From Rhipicephalus microplus (lineage: Eukaryota > Arthropoda > Arachnida > Ixodida > Ixodidae): a DNA stretch of 64,000 bases. The notes beneath the pieces were generated by a model that had not been told where the DNA came from, did not search any database, and saw only the letters and a program-made list of their open reading frames with translations. Shown here piece by piece: positions 33,738-44,237 of the stretch; the first letter of the stretch is position 1; each line of letters begins with the position of its first letter. The position numbers and the translations under genes were made by a program. The stretch spans positions 250,158,092 to 250,222,091 of the forward strand of contig NC_134710.1 in the NCBI RefSeq assembly GCF_043290135.1, read 5' to 3'.

Positions 33738-34403
33738 TTGACGTACTACGCTGCTGCATCCACCAGTGCCAACATGGCACAAGGTGGCCGTCGACCTCGA
33801 CAACCAGACTACTGGGCACCTGAACCACGGATATTCACAGGTAAAACTGACGAAGACGTGGATGCTTGGCTAAAACACTATGACAGAGTGAGCCGCTACT
33901 ACGAATGGGGCGCGCCGGCGAAGCTCGTGAACGTAGTATTCTTCCTTGCCGGGACGGCCTTGCTTTGGTTTGAGAACCATGAACATGTCCTCCCCACTTG
34001 GGATATATTTGTTAAGGAACTGAAGGCCTGCTTTGGGGACACGAGTTTCATGAAAAAGAAAGCTGAGCAAACGCTGTCACGTAGGGCTCAGTGGCCTGGC
34101 GAGACGTGCACAACCTACATTGAAGAAGTATTGAAGCTTTGCGGGATTGTCAACGCAAATATGTCTGACGAAGACAAAGTCGGTCATTTGTTAAAAGGCA
34201 TCGCCGAGGACGTGTACAATTTTTTGATAACGAAAGAAAACTTGAACACTCCTATTTTCAGGCAGCAGTGTCGCGCTTTTGAGGTGTTGAAGACCTGGAG
34301 AATTTTACCCAAGTTCGGGCGCTTGGACAATGTTCCCACTGTTGCAAGTATGGACGCCGCCGCCTACGAAGACATTCCCTTCCTCGTAAGTCGCATAGTT
34401 TGA
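33738..34403 (+). pseudogene. G2 gag
   Basis: The open frame is 221 codons; the ATG at 33774 (MAQGGRRPRQPDYWAPEPRI) is a more typical start than the one at 33738. IFTGKTDEDVDAWLKHYDRV and LAGTALLWFENHEHVLPTW, then FGDTSFMKKKAEQTLSRRAQ, match the Ty3/Gypsy gag fold. It then passes through frame changes to the knuckle region. Gag would form the particle that carries element RNA. Confidence 0.85.
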
Positions 34404-34484
34404 GAACAGCTCGTACGGCTTCAAGCAGGTGACACTCACCACCAATATTCGTTTGCCGCGTGCCCCTAACCACGTCCCTACTGG

Positions 34485-34928
34485 ATGCGAGAGCGCCCCG
34501 TCAAAAACAGACTGCGCACAGAAACTTCAGATTTCACCCCGCGGCTTCCGTTATCCCTGACGGGTCACGGCCACCACCTGATGTCATTATCTCGAGGTGC
34601 CGCTGCAGACCTCCGACCGTCGTCAAGCAGGCCTCTACCAGAAGACTACTATGCGTCATCACGAAAGATTCCTGCGGAGCACGACCCATCTCCACGTACT
34701 TCTGCCACCTCTGCTCCTGCTAATGTAAGCCGACAAGTCCCCGTTTGCTACACATGCAGTCTCCCAGGGCATATTTCGCGCCTCTGTCCCAGCCGGCTGC
34801 TTGTGCCGCCACATTTTTCCACGTACCCGGCTCATCTGCATGAAACGCCTGTGCCGCCCCGTTTTTCTACATACCCGCCTCGTATGCACAAAACCTGGAC
34901 CTCTCACCCGGCCGACCACCGTCCCTGA
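34485..34928 (+). pseudogene. G2 gag nucleocapsid region with CCHC knuckle
   Basis: The frame contains VPVCYTCSLPGHISRLCPSR at about 34740-34800, a CX2CX4HX4C knuckle. A degenerate 42-bp direct repeat follows (PPHFSTYPAHLHETPV and PPRFSTYPPRMHKTW). It is out of frame with the gag segment before it. Confidence 0.8.
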
Positions 34929-35038
34929 CAGCAATGGCCTAACGAATTTCGCAGCAAGTCTCCCGCCTCCAAGCGAAGCCTGATGCCGCCTTCGCATCGT
35001 CGATCACCTTCCCCGTATCAGCTGGGAAACTAGCTGGT

Positions 35039-35440
35039 GTGACCGATGGAGGTGCGGTCGCGGGACGGTCAGTTTCGCCAATTCCTCCTGCTGTGATGTT
35101 GATGAACAAAGTGTGTGTGTGTATAGACGGTGTAGATACTCTTGCTCTTGTAGACACTGGTGCTGCTATTTCGGTTACGAGACTTCATTTCAAGCATCGT
35201 CTCTTGGGTCACAAAGTTACATTCGCGTGGAATCGTAAAGAAACTTTTTGTGGAGTTGGAGGCGAAGCGTTATGCCCTATTGGTATTTGCTCAGTTGAAC
35301 TCACGATTGGTGGACAAAATTTTTGAGTTGAATTCACTGCACTGGCTCGCGCAACACATGACGTCATTTTAGAGATAGACCTCCTTCATGAATGCGGTGA
35401 TACGCTTGACTACGAAACTGATGAGATTCTTCTACAAAGT
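35039..35440 (+). pseudogene. G2 aspartic protease
   Basis: CIDGVDTLALVDTGAAISVT has the catalytic DTGA motif, followed by GIGGEALCPIGICSVELT-like sequence (window: GVGGEALCPIGICSVEL). An in-frame TGA at about 35324 and a frame change lead to HDVILEIDLLHECGDTLDYE-like sequence. The protease normally cuts the gag-pol polyprotein. Confidence 0.82.
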
Positions 35441-35858
35441 ACGTTGCCCGCTGACATGGTTGACGATTTTCCGACTCTGCCCATCGATGCGTTTTCGTTG
35501 TCTGAAGATGCGACGATCCTTGGTCGGACAGCAGTGTTTGTTCCCATATGCTCGTCTCACGTGAGCTCAGGACCCTGCACTGGACTTGTCGAGCCTGATC
35601 ATACAAACGCCATCAAGAAGAATGTGCTGGTCCCACGGTCTGTCCTTACAGCCATCGACGAACATGCTTGTTTGTGGGCGCTCAATGCAGCCTGACAGCC
35701 TGTTCTACCAGCTGGATTCAAACTGGAAACATTTGAGGAGCAGGCCACAGTTGACGTCAGAATGGTCTCAGAGTCTCCAGCCATCAGTCAGACTGCGCCC
35801 AACTACTCAGCCAAGATGAAACGCATGATTAATAAGTCGTTGCCTTCTTCCGAGCGGC

Positions 35859-36715
35859 ATGTCCTCGAGGAGGTGCTTACATGCTACGCGGGAGTCTGAT
35901 TTCGCTCAAGACAAGGGTTGTTCCATGTTGCCCGAATCCCGTATGCACCACCGCATCAACACGGGAGATGCTACACCGATACGCCAGAAACCCTATCGCG
36001 TATCCTCGTCAGAGAGGCAAGTGATCGCCGATCAGGTCAACGACATGCTGCAAAAAAGGCTTTATTCAAGAGTCAAGCAGTCCCTGGGCAGCTCCTGTTA
36101 TATTGGTAAAAAAGAAAGACAACTCTTGGCGATTTTGTGTGGACTACCGCCTTCTCAAGACCGTCACAAAGAAAGACGTGTATCCGCTACCACGCATCGA
36201 TGATGCTGTTGGTTGTCTGCACTCGGCCGCGTACTTTTCGTTCGTCGACCTGAGGTCTGGATACTGGCAAATACCAATGCATTTGTCTGACAGAGAGAAG
36301 ACTGCTTTTGTCACACCTGATGGGTTATTTGAATTTAAAGTTATGCCGTTTGGCTTATGTAATGCCCCAGGTACCTTCGAGCGATTCATGGACTCCATCC
36401 TTCGCTGTCTCTACTGGAAAATATGTACGTGTTATCTCGATGATGTAATTATTTTTGGCAAGACATTCCACGAGCACAAACATGGGCTTAGCACTCTTTT
36501 AGATTGCGTCAAACAAGCTGGCCTCGTTTAAAATGCAAAGAAGTGTCGTTTTGGTGAGCGTCAAACCCTTGTGCTCAGATATCTAGTCGACAAAGATGGT
36601 ATACAGCCAGACCGGCAAAAAATCAGTACTGTCCCAGACTTCAAGCAACCAACTTCTGTGAAGGATATTCGTAGCTTCGTGGGCCTGTGTTCTTATTTTC
36701 ACCGGTTTATCAAAG
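35859..36715 (+). pseudogene. G2 reverse transcriptase
   Basis: The frame at 35859-36109 covers the start (INTGDATPIRQKPYRVS). After a frameshift, 36103-36531 carries WRFCVDYRLLKTVTKKDVYP, FSFVDLRSGYWQIPM (motif A aspartate), FKVMPFGLCNAPGTFERFMD and TCYLDDVIIFGKTF (YLDD active site). A stop at 36529 interrupts it, and the same domain resumes at 36571 with the connection to RNase H (SFVGLCSYFHRFIKDF). Catalytic residues are intact but the frame is not. Confidence 0.9.
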
Positions 36716-37329
36716 ACTTCACCCAGCTAGCTCATCCTCTGACAGAGTTGCTCCGCAAAAACGCCCCATTCCGATGGACCGTCGAGTGTGAGGCTGCTTA
36801 CGAGCAGCTGAAGTATTTGCTTACTTCCGCGCCCCTCTTGCCCCATTTCGACCCAAAGGCACTCATGGAACTGCATACAGATGCTAGTGGTATCGATGTT
36901 GGTGCCGTGCTAGTTCAGTATCATGACAGCCGCCAGCACGTCGTGGCGTATGCAAGTCGTACTTTGACTAAGGCGGAGAGAAATTATACGGTCACTGAAC
37001 TGGAATGCCTTGTGGTTGTTTTCGCCGTGCAAAAGCTCAGACCTTATTTGTACGGCCGGCAATTCAAGATAGTCACAGATCACCATTCTCTTCGTCGGCT
37101 TGTCGGACTAGGTGACCCAGCTGGCCGGTTGGCTTGTTGGGCCTTACAGATTCAAGAATATTTTTCTGTGACCCACAAGAGCGGCCGATGTCACGCAGAT
37201 GCCGACTGCTTATCTCGTCTTCCATCTCCGACTGTGGATGCTGCTGATGATGATTTCGATAACTACCTGGCTGCAATCTCATCCAACTTCCCAAAATTTG
37301 GACGTCTTCCATCCCGAGCAAAAGCGTGA
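36716..37329 (+). pseudogene. G2 RNase H
   Basis: LMELHTDASGIDVGAVLVQ has the first aspartate, TVTELECLVVVFAVQKLRPY the glutamate, and FKIVTDHHSLRRLVGL the second aspartate. SGRCHADADCLSRLPSP ends the domain. This stretch is a single open frame from 36571 and is the best preserved part of G2. Confidence 0.9.
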
Positions 37330-37394
37330 CCCTTTGCTGAAAACAATGATATATGTGGCTTGAAGCTCTAAATGCGCCACGCCATTCGTGATTC

Positions 37395-38503
37395 ATGACG
37401 CCCTACTATATCGCAAGAATTACTCCAGCCATGGTTCCACACTACTCCTCGTCGTGCCAGAATGGCTGCGTCTTGCGGTATTCCAAGCCATGCACGATGA
37501 CATCACGTCTGAGCACCTTGGATTTGCCTGAACGCTTCACCGTATCAAACGTTTTTACTGGCCTCGACTCTGGAAGACCACCAAGCACTACGTCGCAAGT
37601 TGTGATGTCTGCCAAAGCCACAAACGACCTACCACGCCATTGACCGGCCCACTGCAGCCGGTTAAGCCACCGACATCACTATTAGAAAAAGTCAGCATAG
37701 ATTTACTGGACCCTTTCCCCAAGCCTACCACCGGCCGCCGCTGGATTATTGTGTGCGTAGACTACCTGACGCGGTATACTGAAACAATGGGGGTTGCTTC
37801 AGCCACATCATATGATGTGTCACGGTTTCTTCTGCACTCGATCATACTCCGTCACGGGGCCCCTTGTCTGGTGATAAGTAATCGCGGACGGCAGTTTACC
37901 GCTGACGTTGTCGAAGAGTTGCTACGGCTTTGTGGCTGCCAGTATCGGCATTCCACGCCATACCACCCTCAGACAAACGACCTCACTGAGGGCACCAATC
38001 GTACCATCATCAACATGCTTTGAATGTATGTCGCAGCGGATCTCAAGAACTGGGATGCCATATTACTTTTTGTTGCATACGCCTTTAATATCGCGAAACA
38101 CGAGGTCACAGGTTATACGCCTTTCTTTCTTCTTTATGCTCGTCATCCCCAAAGTTTCCTTGACACCATGCTTCGTTTTTCAAACGAAAACTCCAAAGTC
38201 ACGCCACAGAAGCTCGTCGACTTGCTCAGCTCTGAACTCTTTTTGCCTACGCTTGCGCGAAAGACGGATACGACGCAAAACACCCGCCTGTGACTTTCGC
38301 TACGGGTGATTTCGTCTGGCTGTGGACGCCCGTTCAAAAGAAGGGACTTTGCCAGAAGCTTCTTTCCAAGTAGGCAGGACCATTCGTCATTACTCAGTGC
38401 CTGAGTGACATCAGTTAGGTTGTTGCGAAAGTGACAGCTCAGAACCGGCGTTCGCGTAAGACGCAAATTGTGCACATTGCCCGATTGAAGCCCTACAACA
38501 ATT
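37395..38503 (+). pseudogene. G2 integrase
   Basis: The zinc-binding region at about 37440-37630 is frameshifted but keeps the HH and CDVC spacing. The core at 37640-38023 has VSIDLLDPFPKP (first aspartate), CLVISNRGRQFTADVV and HPQTNDLTEGTNRTI (glutamate). The second catalytic aspartate, normally in ISDRG, is asparagine (codon 37880-37882). The frame stops at 38021 and continues at 38024 after a TGA in place of the usual codon. The C-terminal region lies before the 3' LTR. Confidence 0.88.
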
Positions 38504-38549
38504 GATCGCTTTAACTCACTCGGTGAGCTTTGTCTTGCCCAGAGGAAAA

Positions 38550-38672
38550 TGTAACGCGGACTGAAAGAGCGTGAAAGAAGAACAGGTAGGACGCTCTCGA
38601 GCGATGGTGATTTGGCAGTGGCGGTTGAGCGCTGGCATTTTGAGTGTAAATAAACCCATCTAATCCGTAACA
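38550..38672 (+). repeat. G2 3' LTR (123 bp)
   Basis: It starts TGTAACGCGGACTGAAAGAG and ends CTAATCCGTAACA, preceded by the purine tract AGAGGAAAA. It is followed by GCTTC and a TA run, so no target duplication can be read. Confidence 0.85.
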
Positions 38673-38674
38673 GC

Positions 38675-38677
38675 TTC

Positions 38678-38709
<32 letters not shown>
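38675..38709. repeat. (TA)n(GT)n microsatellite
   Basis: About twelve TA units and six GT units separate two LTR elements. Confidence 0.9.
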
Positions 38710-38713
<4 letters not shown>

Positions 38714-38805
38714 ACGTATCAAGACATGGTAGAAGCCGAAGAAGAAGTGCTTGCAAATAAACATGGCGTATGAGCCAGGCCACGTCTCCCGCATATAGCG
38801 TCACA
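38710..38805 (+). repeat. 5' LTR of gag-only element
   Basis: 96 bp. It differs from the 3' LTR by a few substitutions and a 3-bp GAA indel. It includes AATAAA within GCAAATAAACATGG. Confidence 0.85.
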
Positions 38806-38931
38806 CGAGTCGACAGGATGAAGACCTGGCGGCCACTTCATCAACCAGCCATCTTCGAACGTCTCAGCAAGACGCCGTGACCGAACGTGGAGCACAAAAG
38901 TACATCCCAACTCTACACCAAGACCAGCATC

Positions 38932-40119
38932 ATGACAGCCCCATCAGACGACCTTGACATCGCCAAGTACACCGGATCTGCGGACGACGAACCCGTACAG
39001 GACTGGTTCAACCTTTTCGAGCTCCACGCCACCGCTGCATCCTGGTCAGAACGGGAGATGATCATAAACTTCACTGACTACATCTCAGGTGAGACATTCA
39101 AGTTTTACCACACCCACATCTTCGAGAACGATGAGTCTTGAAAAAAGATCAAACAAGAAATGATCAGTCGTTTCAAGGAATACGATGAAGACGTGTCCAT
39201 ACTTCATCAGCGGAAAGCTTTTCAACTCGCCCATCAGAGTTACGCGAAGTCTTCCCGCAGTAAGCCTATTTTCCAAACGAGACCTCAGAGAAAATATACC
39301 ACCATTGTACCATCATATGACTCTTCCGAAAAAACGTCACGCATTCGAACACCGACTGGTAACTTGCACGTCGCAACAGACAAGGTAAAGCCTCCGTATA
39401 CCGAAAGGAATTTAGACCATTTCGGCAAAAGACTAAACCTAAAGCCGGCTTTACCAAGAACAATGAAATCGGCATTTTCAACGTGTTCACTGCACCACAA
39501 CACTTCACATTTTACTGAACCACCCGAATCCCTTGATGCTTCGTGTCACACACAAGGCCCACACGGTTTCGAGCGTGCGACGGAATTTACGCGTGACGAG
39601 CTAATGAATCCTCACAATACCAGCCCCTACACTGACGCTCCGGACCAAGGCCGTTCGACAGACATAGTCAGCCTAACTACGCTGCAAAAAGAAAAACATA
39701 CGCCATCAGAACCACCTGAAGCCATGTCTGTTGTGCTCTCATCGTCAAGTGATAACACACATGTGAGTCAAAGCACTGCAGGAATTTCGAATCCACCAAC
39801 GCCGGCGCATTGTCAACTGACAGAAGCATTTACAATCAAGAATGACTTACAACCATTTTGGGAGCTTTCTCATCAGCCTGTCACACTGCTTTCATCGCAA
39901 GACAAGCCTAGCAGTACAGTGTCGACTACCGACAATCTACTGACCACATCACCATCTAAAGAAAAGCAGACTCATGTTCCTGAAAGAGGCCCATCTGACG
40001 AACTTTCACAAGAAGACGAGCAATTTCGACAAAGGCAACTCCACGAACTCCAAGAACTGCAACGGCTACTCGAACAAGAACAACGATCAAGTGAAACCTC
40101 CTCACGAGCACACTTGTGA
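38932..40119 (+). pseudogene. Gag-like ORF of the gag-only element
   Basis: The probable start is the ATG at 38932 (MTAPSDDLDIAKYTGSADDE). EPVQDWFNLFELHATAASWS and the following FKFYHTHIFENDES match the Ty3/Gypsy gag pattern. A TGA at 39139-39141 stands where gag proteins usually have tryptophan; the same frame then runs open to 40119 (KKIKQEMISRFKEYDEDVSI). The long Ser/Thr/Pro-rich middle has no domain I know, and the end is a predicted coiled coil (RQRQLHELQELQRLLEQEQR). It has no CCHC knuckle. Confidence 0.65.
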
Positions 40120-40554
40120 TTGAAAGGTCATCAGAGACAACATCAATTAAAGAAGCAAGGACAAAGTCGATGCCTAAGCCATCTTCGCAGAAAGCAACGT
40201 CGACAAAATTTTCTGCACCAGTTTTCAAAGCCATGTCGGCGATTTAACAAACTGAGAGAACGCCACAGAAAGTTACGAAAGAGACATGAAGCTACTACGT
40301 ATACAACGGAGAAAAAAAGACATCGTCCCATCATCCTCGGTTCTCACGCGCGCCGACTAGAAGCAAAGCATCTATTGCCACGACGGCGCTGGATCCGATG
40401 CCAAAGACATCCGTCAATCCAATGCTACACAGATTTCAAGCCTTGTTCGTTCTTAACAAGACCTCAAGTAGTGTCATCATCAGTGGAGATGTGCAGGGCA
40501 GGGTTGTGCTATCCAGGGCACAACAGCCAGCCTCGTCCACCAGAGCTACCCTAG
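40120..40554 (+). other. Basic open frame after the gag-like ORF
   Basis: In the same frame, separated by one TGA, 144 codons follow with many Arg, Lys, Gln and His (HQRQHQLKKQGQSRCLSHLR). It could be a read-through extension, a basic nucleocapsid substitute, or chance. No family is recognised. Confidence 0.3.
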
Positions 40555-40713
40555 ATATGACCGGACTGCTGCCATATACTGTGAAGCTTTTGTGCGATTT
40601 AAGCAACTCCCTCCTGAAATCGAACTACCGCGCATTTTGACATTCTTCACTTTATGCTTTTTGTTGTTTTGTTGATTGTAACTCGCGCATTCTTTCGGGG
40701 GGAGGGGGAATCA

Positions 40714-40812
40714 TGTGACGTATGAAGGCATGGTAGAAGCCGATGAAGAAGAAGTGCTTGCGAATAAACATGGCGTATGAGCCAGGCCACGTCTCCCGCA
40801 TATAGCGTCACA
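40714..40812 (+). repeat. 3' LTR of gag-only element
   Basis: 99 bp, TGTGACGTATGAAGGCATGG to CGCATATAGCGTCACA, followed by a TA run. Confidence 0.85.
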
Positions 40813-41762
40813 TATATATATATACATATACACATATATATATCACCAATGCACCAGCCAATTAGCACCCGTGACCGTGAAACAAAGGCAGCGCAAGCCA
40901 GGAAACTACCACCAACTTATTGGTCAACCGACGCAATGGATCCGGCGAGTTGGCGCTGCAGCCGATTCTGTTTGCGCAAACCACAGATGAAAGCAGCATG
41001 TTTGTGGCATGCGAATGTACCCTTGTTTCCAGCTTCGAAAGAACGGTATATGCGAGACTTTTATCGTAAATAATGCAATGAGGGTTTTCGGAGATGTTCT
41101 TGAACTTTGCAAACTTCATTTCTTGCCTAAAGCCAATATCCAGCGAGTTAAGGGATGCTACAGGCTTAGGCTGTTTTGGAGCAGCAAAACTGGCTTTTAA
41201 AGCACGTGTTACTAGAAGCAATTTTAAGACACAGCATTCATGACAGACAATCAATAAAAGCACAATTTTCTGCACGCTAAGTAATAAAAGGGCAGAATTA
41301 TGTCACCCACGTCTAACCTGACATAGTAGAGAAGGTTAATGATGAAAGATGGAACCATAACACCTTCTTATCAAATGACTAAAGGTGACAACTATCACAG
41401 ATTAGTTTGTAAATTCGAAAAAAAAAGATCACAAACGTCTGTGATGACAACTGTGTTTTATCAATAGCAATAGACTAAAACACATGTGGCTCAGTAATGC
41501 TTCTTTTACAGCAGTCTATCGGACCATCAAAAACTGTGTAGGACGTTTTAAATCTTTTGAATAACCGTTTGAGAGTGAACGTGTCTGGATAAAGGGCAGT
41601 TACCGTATCAGTCCAAAAGTAAGCCATGCCCTTAAGCACCACCCCAAGCACAAGAAGAGTCGCTGTATTTGATGCATGGCCACTATGCAGAAAGTTTCCT
41701 GAACTAGTGAATTACAAAGTTCGCTTGGTTGACTTTGGTTGCTGCAGCACGCATGAAGAGAT
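40813..41762. other. Intronic DNA, no gene seen
   Basis: It starts with a TA/CA run. Nothing else is supported. Confidence 0.4.
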
Positions 41763-41999
41763 TGATCATTTGATATGTGGGGTTTAACGTCCCAAAACCA
41801 CCATACGATTATGAAAGACGCCGTAGTGGAGGACTCCGGAAATTTCGACCACCTGGGGTTCTTTAACGTGCACCCAAATCTGAGCACATAAGCCTACAGC
41901 ATTTTTGCCTCCATTGAAAATGCATCCACTGCAGCCAGAATTCAATCCCGTGAACTGCTGGTCAGCAGCCGCGTACCTCAGCCACTAGACCACGGCGGC
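41763..41999 (-). repeat. Ruka-type SINE, copy 3, diverged
   Basis: The body matches copies 1 and 2 (GTGGGGTTTAACGTCCCAAA, then CACCTGGGGTTCTTTAACG). The tRNA-like head is eroded (B box ATTCAATCCCG). GCACGCATGAAGAG and GCACGTGTGGAGAG may be a decayed target duplication. Confidence 0.82.
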
Positions 42000-42339
42000 A
42001 CGTGTGGAGAGCTTTGGTGACGTCTAGTAGCCGCCTCGGTGTGCACCCAGCAATGCGCATTCCAGCAACGTAGTTATTTGCAAATACAGGCGTGGCAATG
42101 TTTCAAAAGCCAAAGTTTTCAGCCACACTTAAAAATTCAGATGCTTTCGTGGCACAGTCGCAAGGCCCATACACAACAACGTACAAGAATGCTATTTCGG
42201 AGGCCAAAACTCTTCAGTGTCCAGCTTTTTTGACTGTCCACTCATGTTTCAGGTCCAAAATAGCATTACTTAAAGCTCCACTTCTGCTACATCTACGATT
42301 TCATGGACTTGAATCGGTGCTTTTTTGCCACCCCAGCAT

Positions 42340-42797
42340 GGTGCAAGAATATTTTAGGTGAGCGAACGCCGTAAAGCAAGCGCTTGGCAGGGAGGGACCA
42401 ATTATGTTCTCGTTTGCGTCATGTCGATAGATGGCTCGCCAGACTGAGGACCGTGGTGGTCTGCTGGCAAATTCCAAAAAGCACATACGGCACAAGAGCG
42501 ATGGTTTCCAAACCTGAGAAAATCGGGTTATCCCATGATAATAACCATGCCACACACATAAAGTGATGCCAGGAAAGAGGGGGTGATAAGGGAGGAGGTT
42601 GACAGTGCGGCGAAGTTGTTGTAGTGACAATAAATGAACGCCGCTAATTTCCTGCGTACACGGCTTTCCTACACCGAGAGGGAGGGGGGAGCCAGGGCAA
42701 AGTTTGTAGCGCCATCTCTCAGGCTCCTTGAAAAGCAGAACATCATCGGGCAGCGGATAGTCCCGGCGTTCGCTCGCCTAAAGTATTCTTGCCCCGT
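42340..42797. repeat. MITE with GGCAAGAATA ends
   Basis: GTGCAAGAATATTTTAGGTG, then AGCGAACGCC, is mirrored at 42770-42797 (complement GGGGCAAGAATACTTTAGGC, then GAGCGAACGCC). The core is about 400 bp. Target duplication not resolved. Confidence 0.6.
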
Positions 42798-42799
42798 GC

Positions 42800-44062
42800 A
42801 CCACAGCAATATCCAAAAGTCAGCTTCGCCGCAACGCTCTAGTGTTAAAGGGAGAAGCAGACCGAAAAACGTAAGGCGCCACTATTACAGCACAGTGCGT
42901 CGGCGATGTACCGATAATAAGCACCGGAATTGCACATAGATGAAATTGCGGCAACGCAGGAAACCCCCCAGTATAACTTAATAGTGGCATTTCTTCACGA
43001 TAAGCACCTTCAGTGAAGTGACCGGTAGTGCATGTTTTCTGGCTCAGTTGTAAGGACACTACATACTTTCAATAAGCAAAAAGACAAAAGTGCCGTGCCG
43101 CAGTTCACGCTGCCTCTTTGTGCAACACCGCTTTACTAACGAAAGTAGATCATCAGCGCCGCGTTCGTGTACTGTCAGAAACGGAGTAGGCATCAAGCAC
43201 TTTTATGACAAAAGCGACAGTATGGTACAGCAAGCGCCCCGGTAATAACTATGCCAACCAAGTTAGTGATGCGCTGCACACAATTAGAAACGACCGGCTT
43301 CACCCGGCAGGAAATGCTGCCTGCCCGTGAATATTCTGCATCGTTAACTGGCACACACGCATAAGCGAAGTTCTAACACTTCGAATGAGTCATCGCTTCC
43401 AAACGCTCCATGCACGACAGCCATAATTTAATTTGTGCTTTCCTGGTATGGGCAGCATTTATCACAAGAGCAAATTTACAACTGGCTGTTGGCATGTGGT
43501 TTGCGGCAAGTCCCAAATGGATTTACAAGAGCCTGGCCATCATGCACCACAATGTTTTACAAGTCTACTGGGAGGCACTTAAACTATTTTAGCTGTGGCT
43601 GTGGTGATCTGACTGCTTGAGCGGTATAAAAACAGCACGGCTTCATCTTTTGGGATCTTGAAGACTACTTTTCTCATGATTAGTTTTTGAAAATTTTTAA
43701 AACTTGTGTATCTTTTCTAGAAACTTCTCTGACTGATCGTGCTCAAAATTTTTCAAATTATACCTTAATCCCTTTCAAAGAGACTGAACATAAAACCTTT
43801 AAAAATCTGCAAGCCACAAATTTAAAAAAAAAATCAATTGGAAAGTCAATATGATAACACATGACAAATGAGGGCAATATTTTTTTTCTTAGCAGGGTAA
43901 ATGCGCAAGCCCCTGGTTTTAGTTAGAGACTAATGCCACTAACATATGAAATTAGAATGCAAGACTTCACAGACATACTGTTATTTGTTTATGAGAAACA
44001 GTAGACCATTATACACCAACGGTCTTAAAAAGTTTGTACTCTGGTACAAAAAAAGTAAAAAA
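42800..44062. other. Intronic DNA, no gene seen
   Basis: No exon or element boundary was supported. Confidence 0.4.
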
Positions 44063-44237
44063 AGCTACAGGGTAGAGAGAGAGAGAAATAAATAAAAGGA
44101 AGAGACAGGGAGGTTAACCTAGACGAACTGGTTTGCTACCCTGTACAGGGGTGGGGAAAAGGCTCGGAAAGTAGATATAGAGAGATATAAAATAAATTTA
44201 AAAAAGACCACATGCACACACATTCATGGAGTTCAGG

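Larger units (their letters stand above)
26949..38672 (+). mobile_element. Ty3/Gypsy-type LTR element G2, split by a LINE
   Basis: Matching 123-bp LTRs lie at 26949-27071 and 38550-38672. Between them are 70 bp of leader, a 6.5-kb LINE insertion, then gag, protease, RT, RNase H and integrase in the order of Ty3/Gypsy elements. Without the LINE and its target duplication the element would be about 5.2 kb, a normal length. About a dozen of the 123 LTR positions differ, so it is old. Exact LTR ends are uncertain because AACAGCTT is shared just beyond both. Confidence 0.85.
38710..40812 (+). mobile_element. Gag-only LTR element with 96-99 bp LTRs
   Basis: Near-identical LTRs at 38710-38805 and 40714-40812 (TGTGACGTAT to TAGCGTCACA, sharing TAAACATGGCGTATGAGCCA) bound a 1.9-kb interior. 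The interior encodes gag-like protein and nothing resembling protease, RT or integrase. A purine tract, CGGGGGGAGGGGGAA, precedes the 3' LTR. The length, short LTRs and lack of pol fit a terminal-repeat element with gag only, which would need enzymes from another element. The flanks are microsatellite, so a target duplication cannot be confirmed. Confidence 0.82.
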
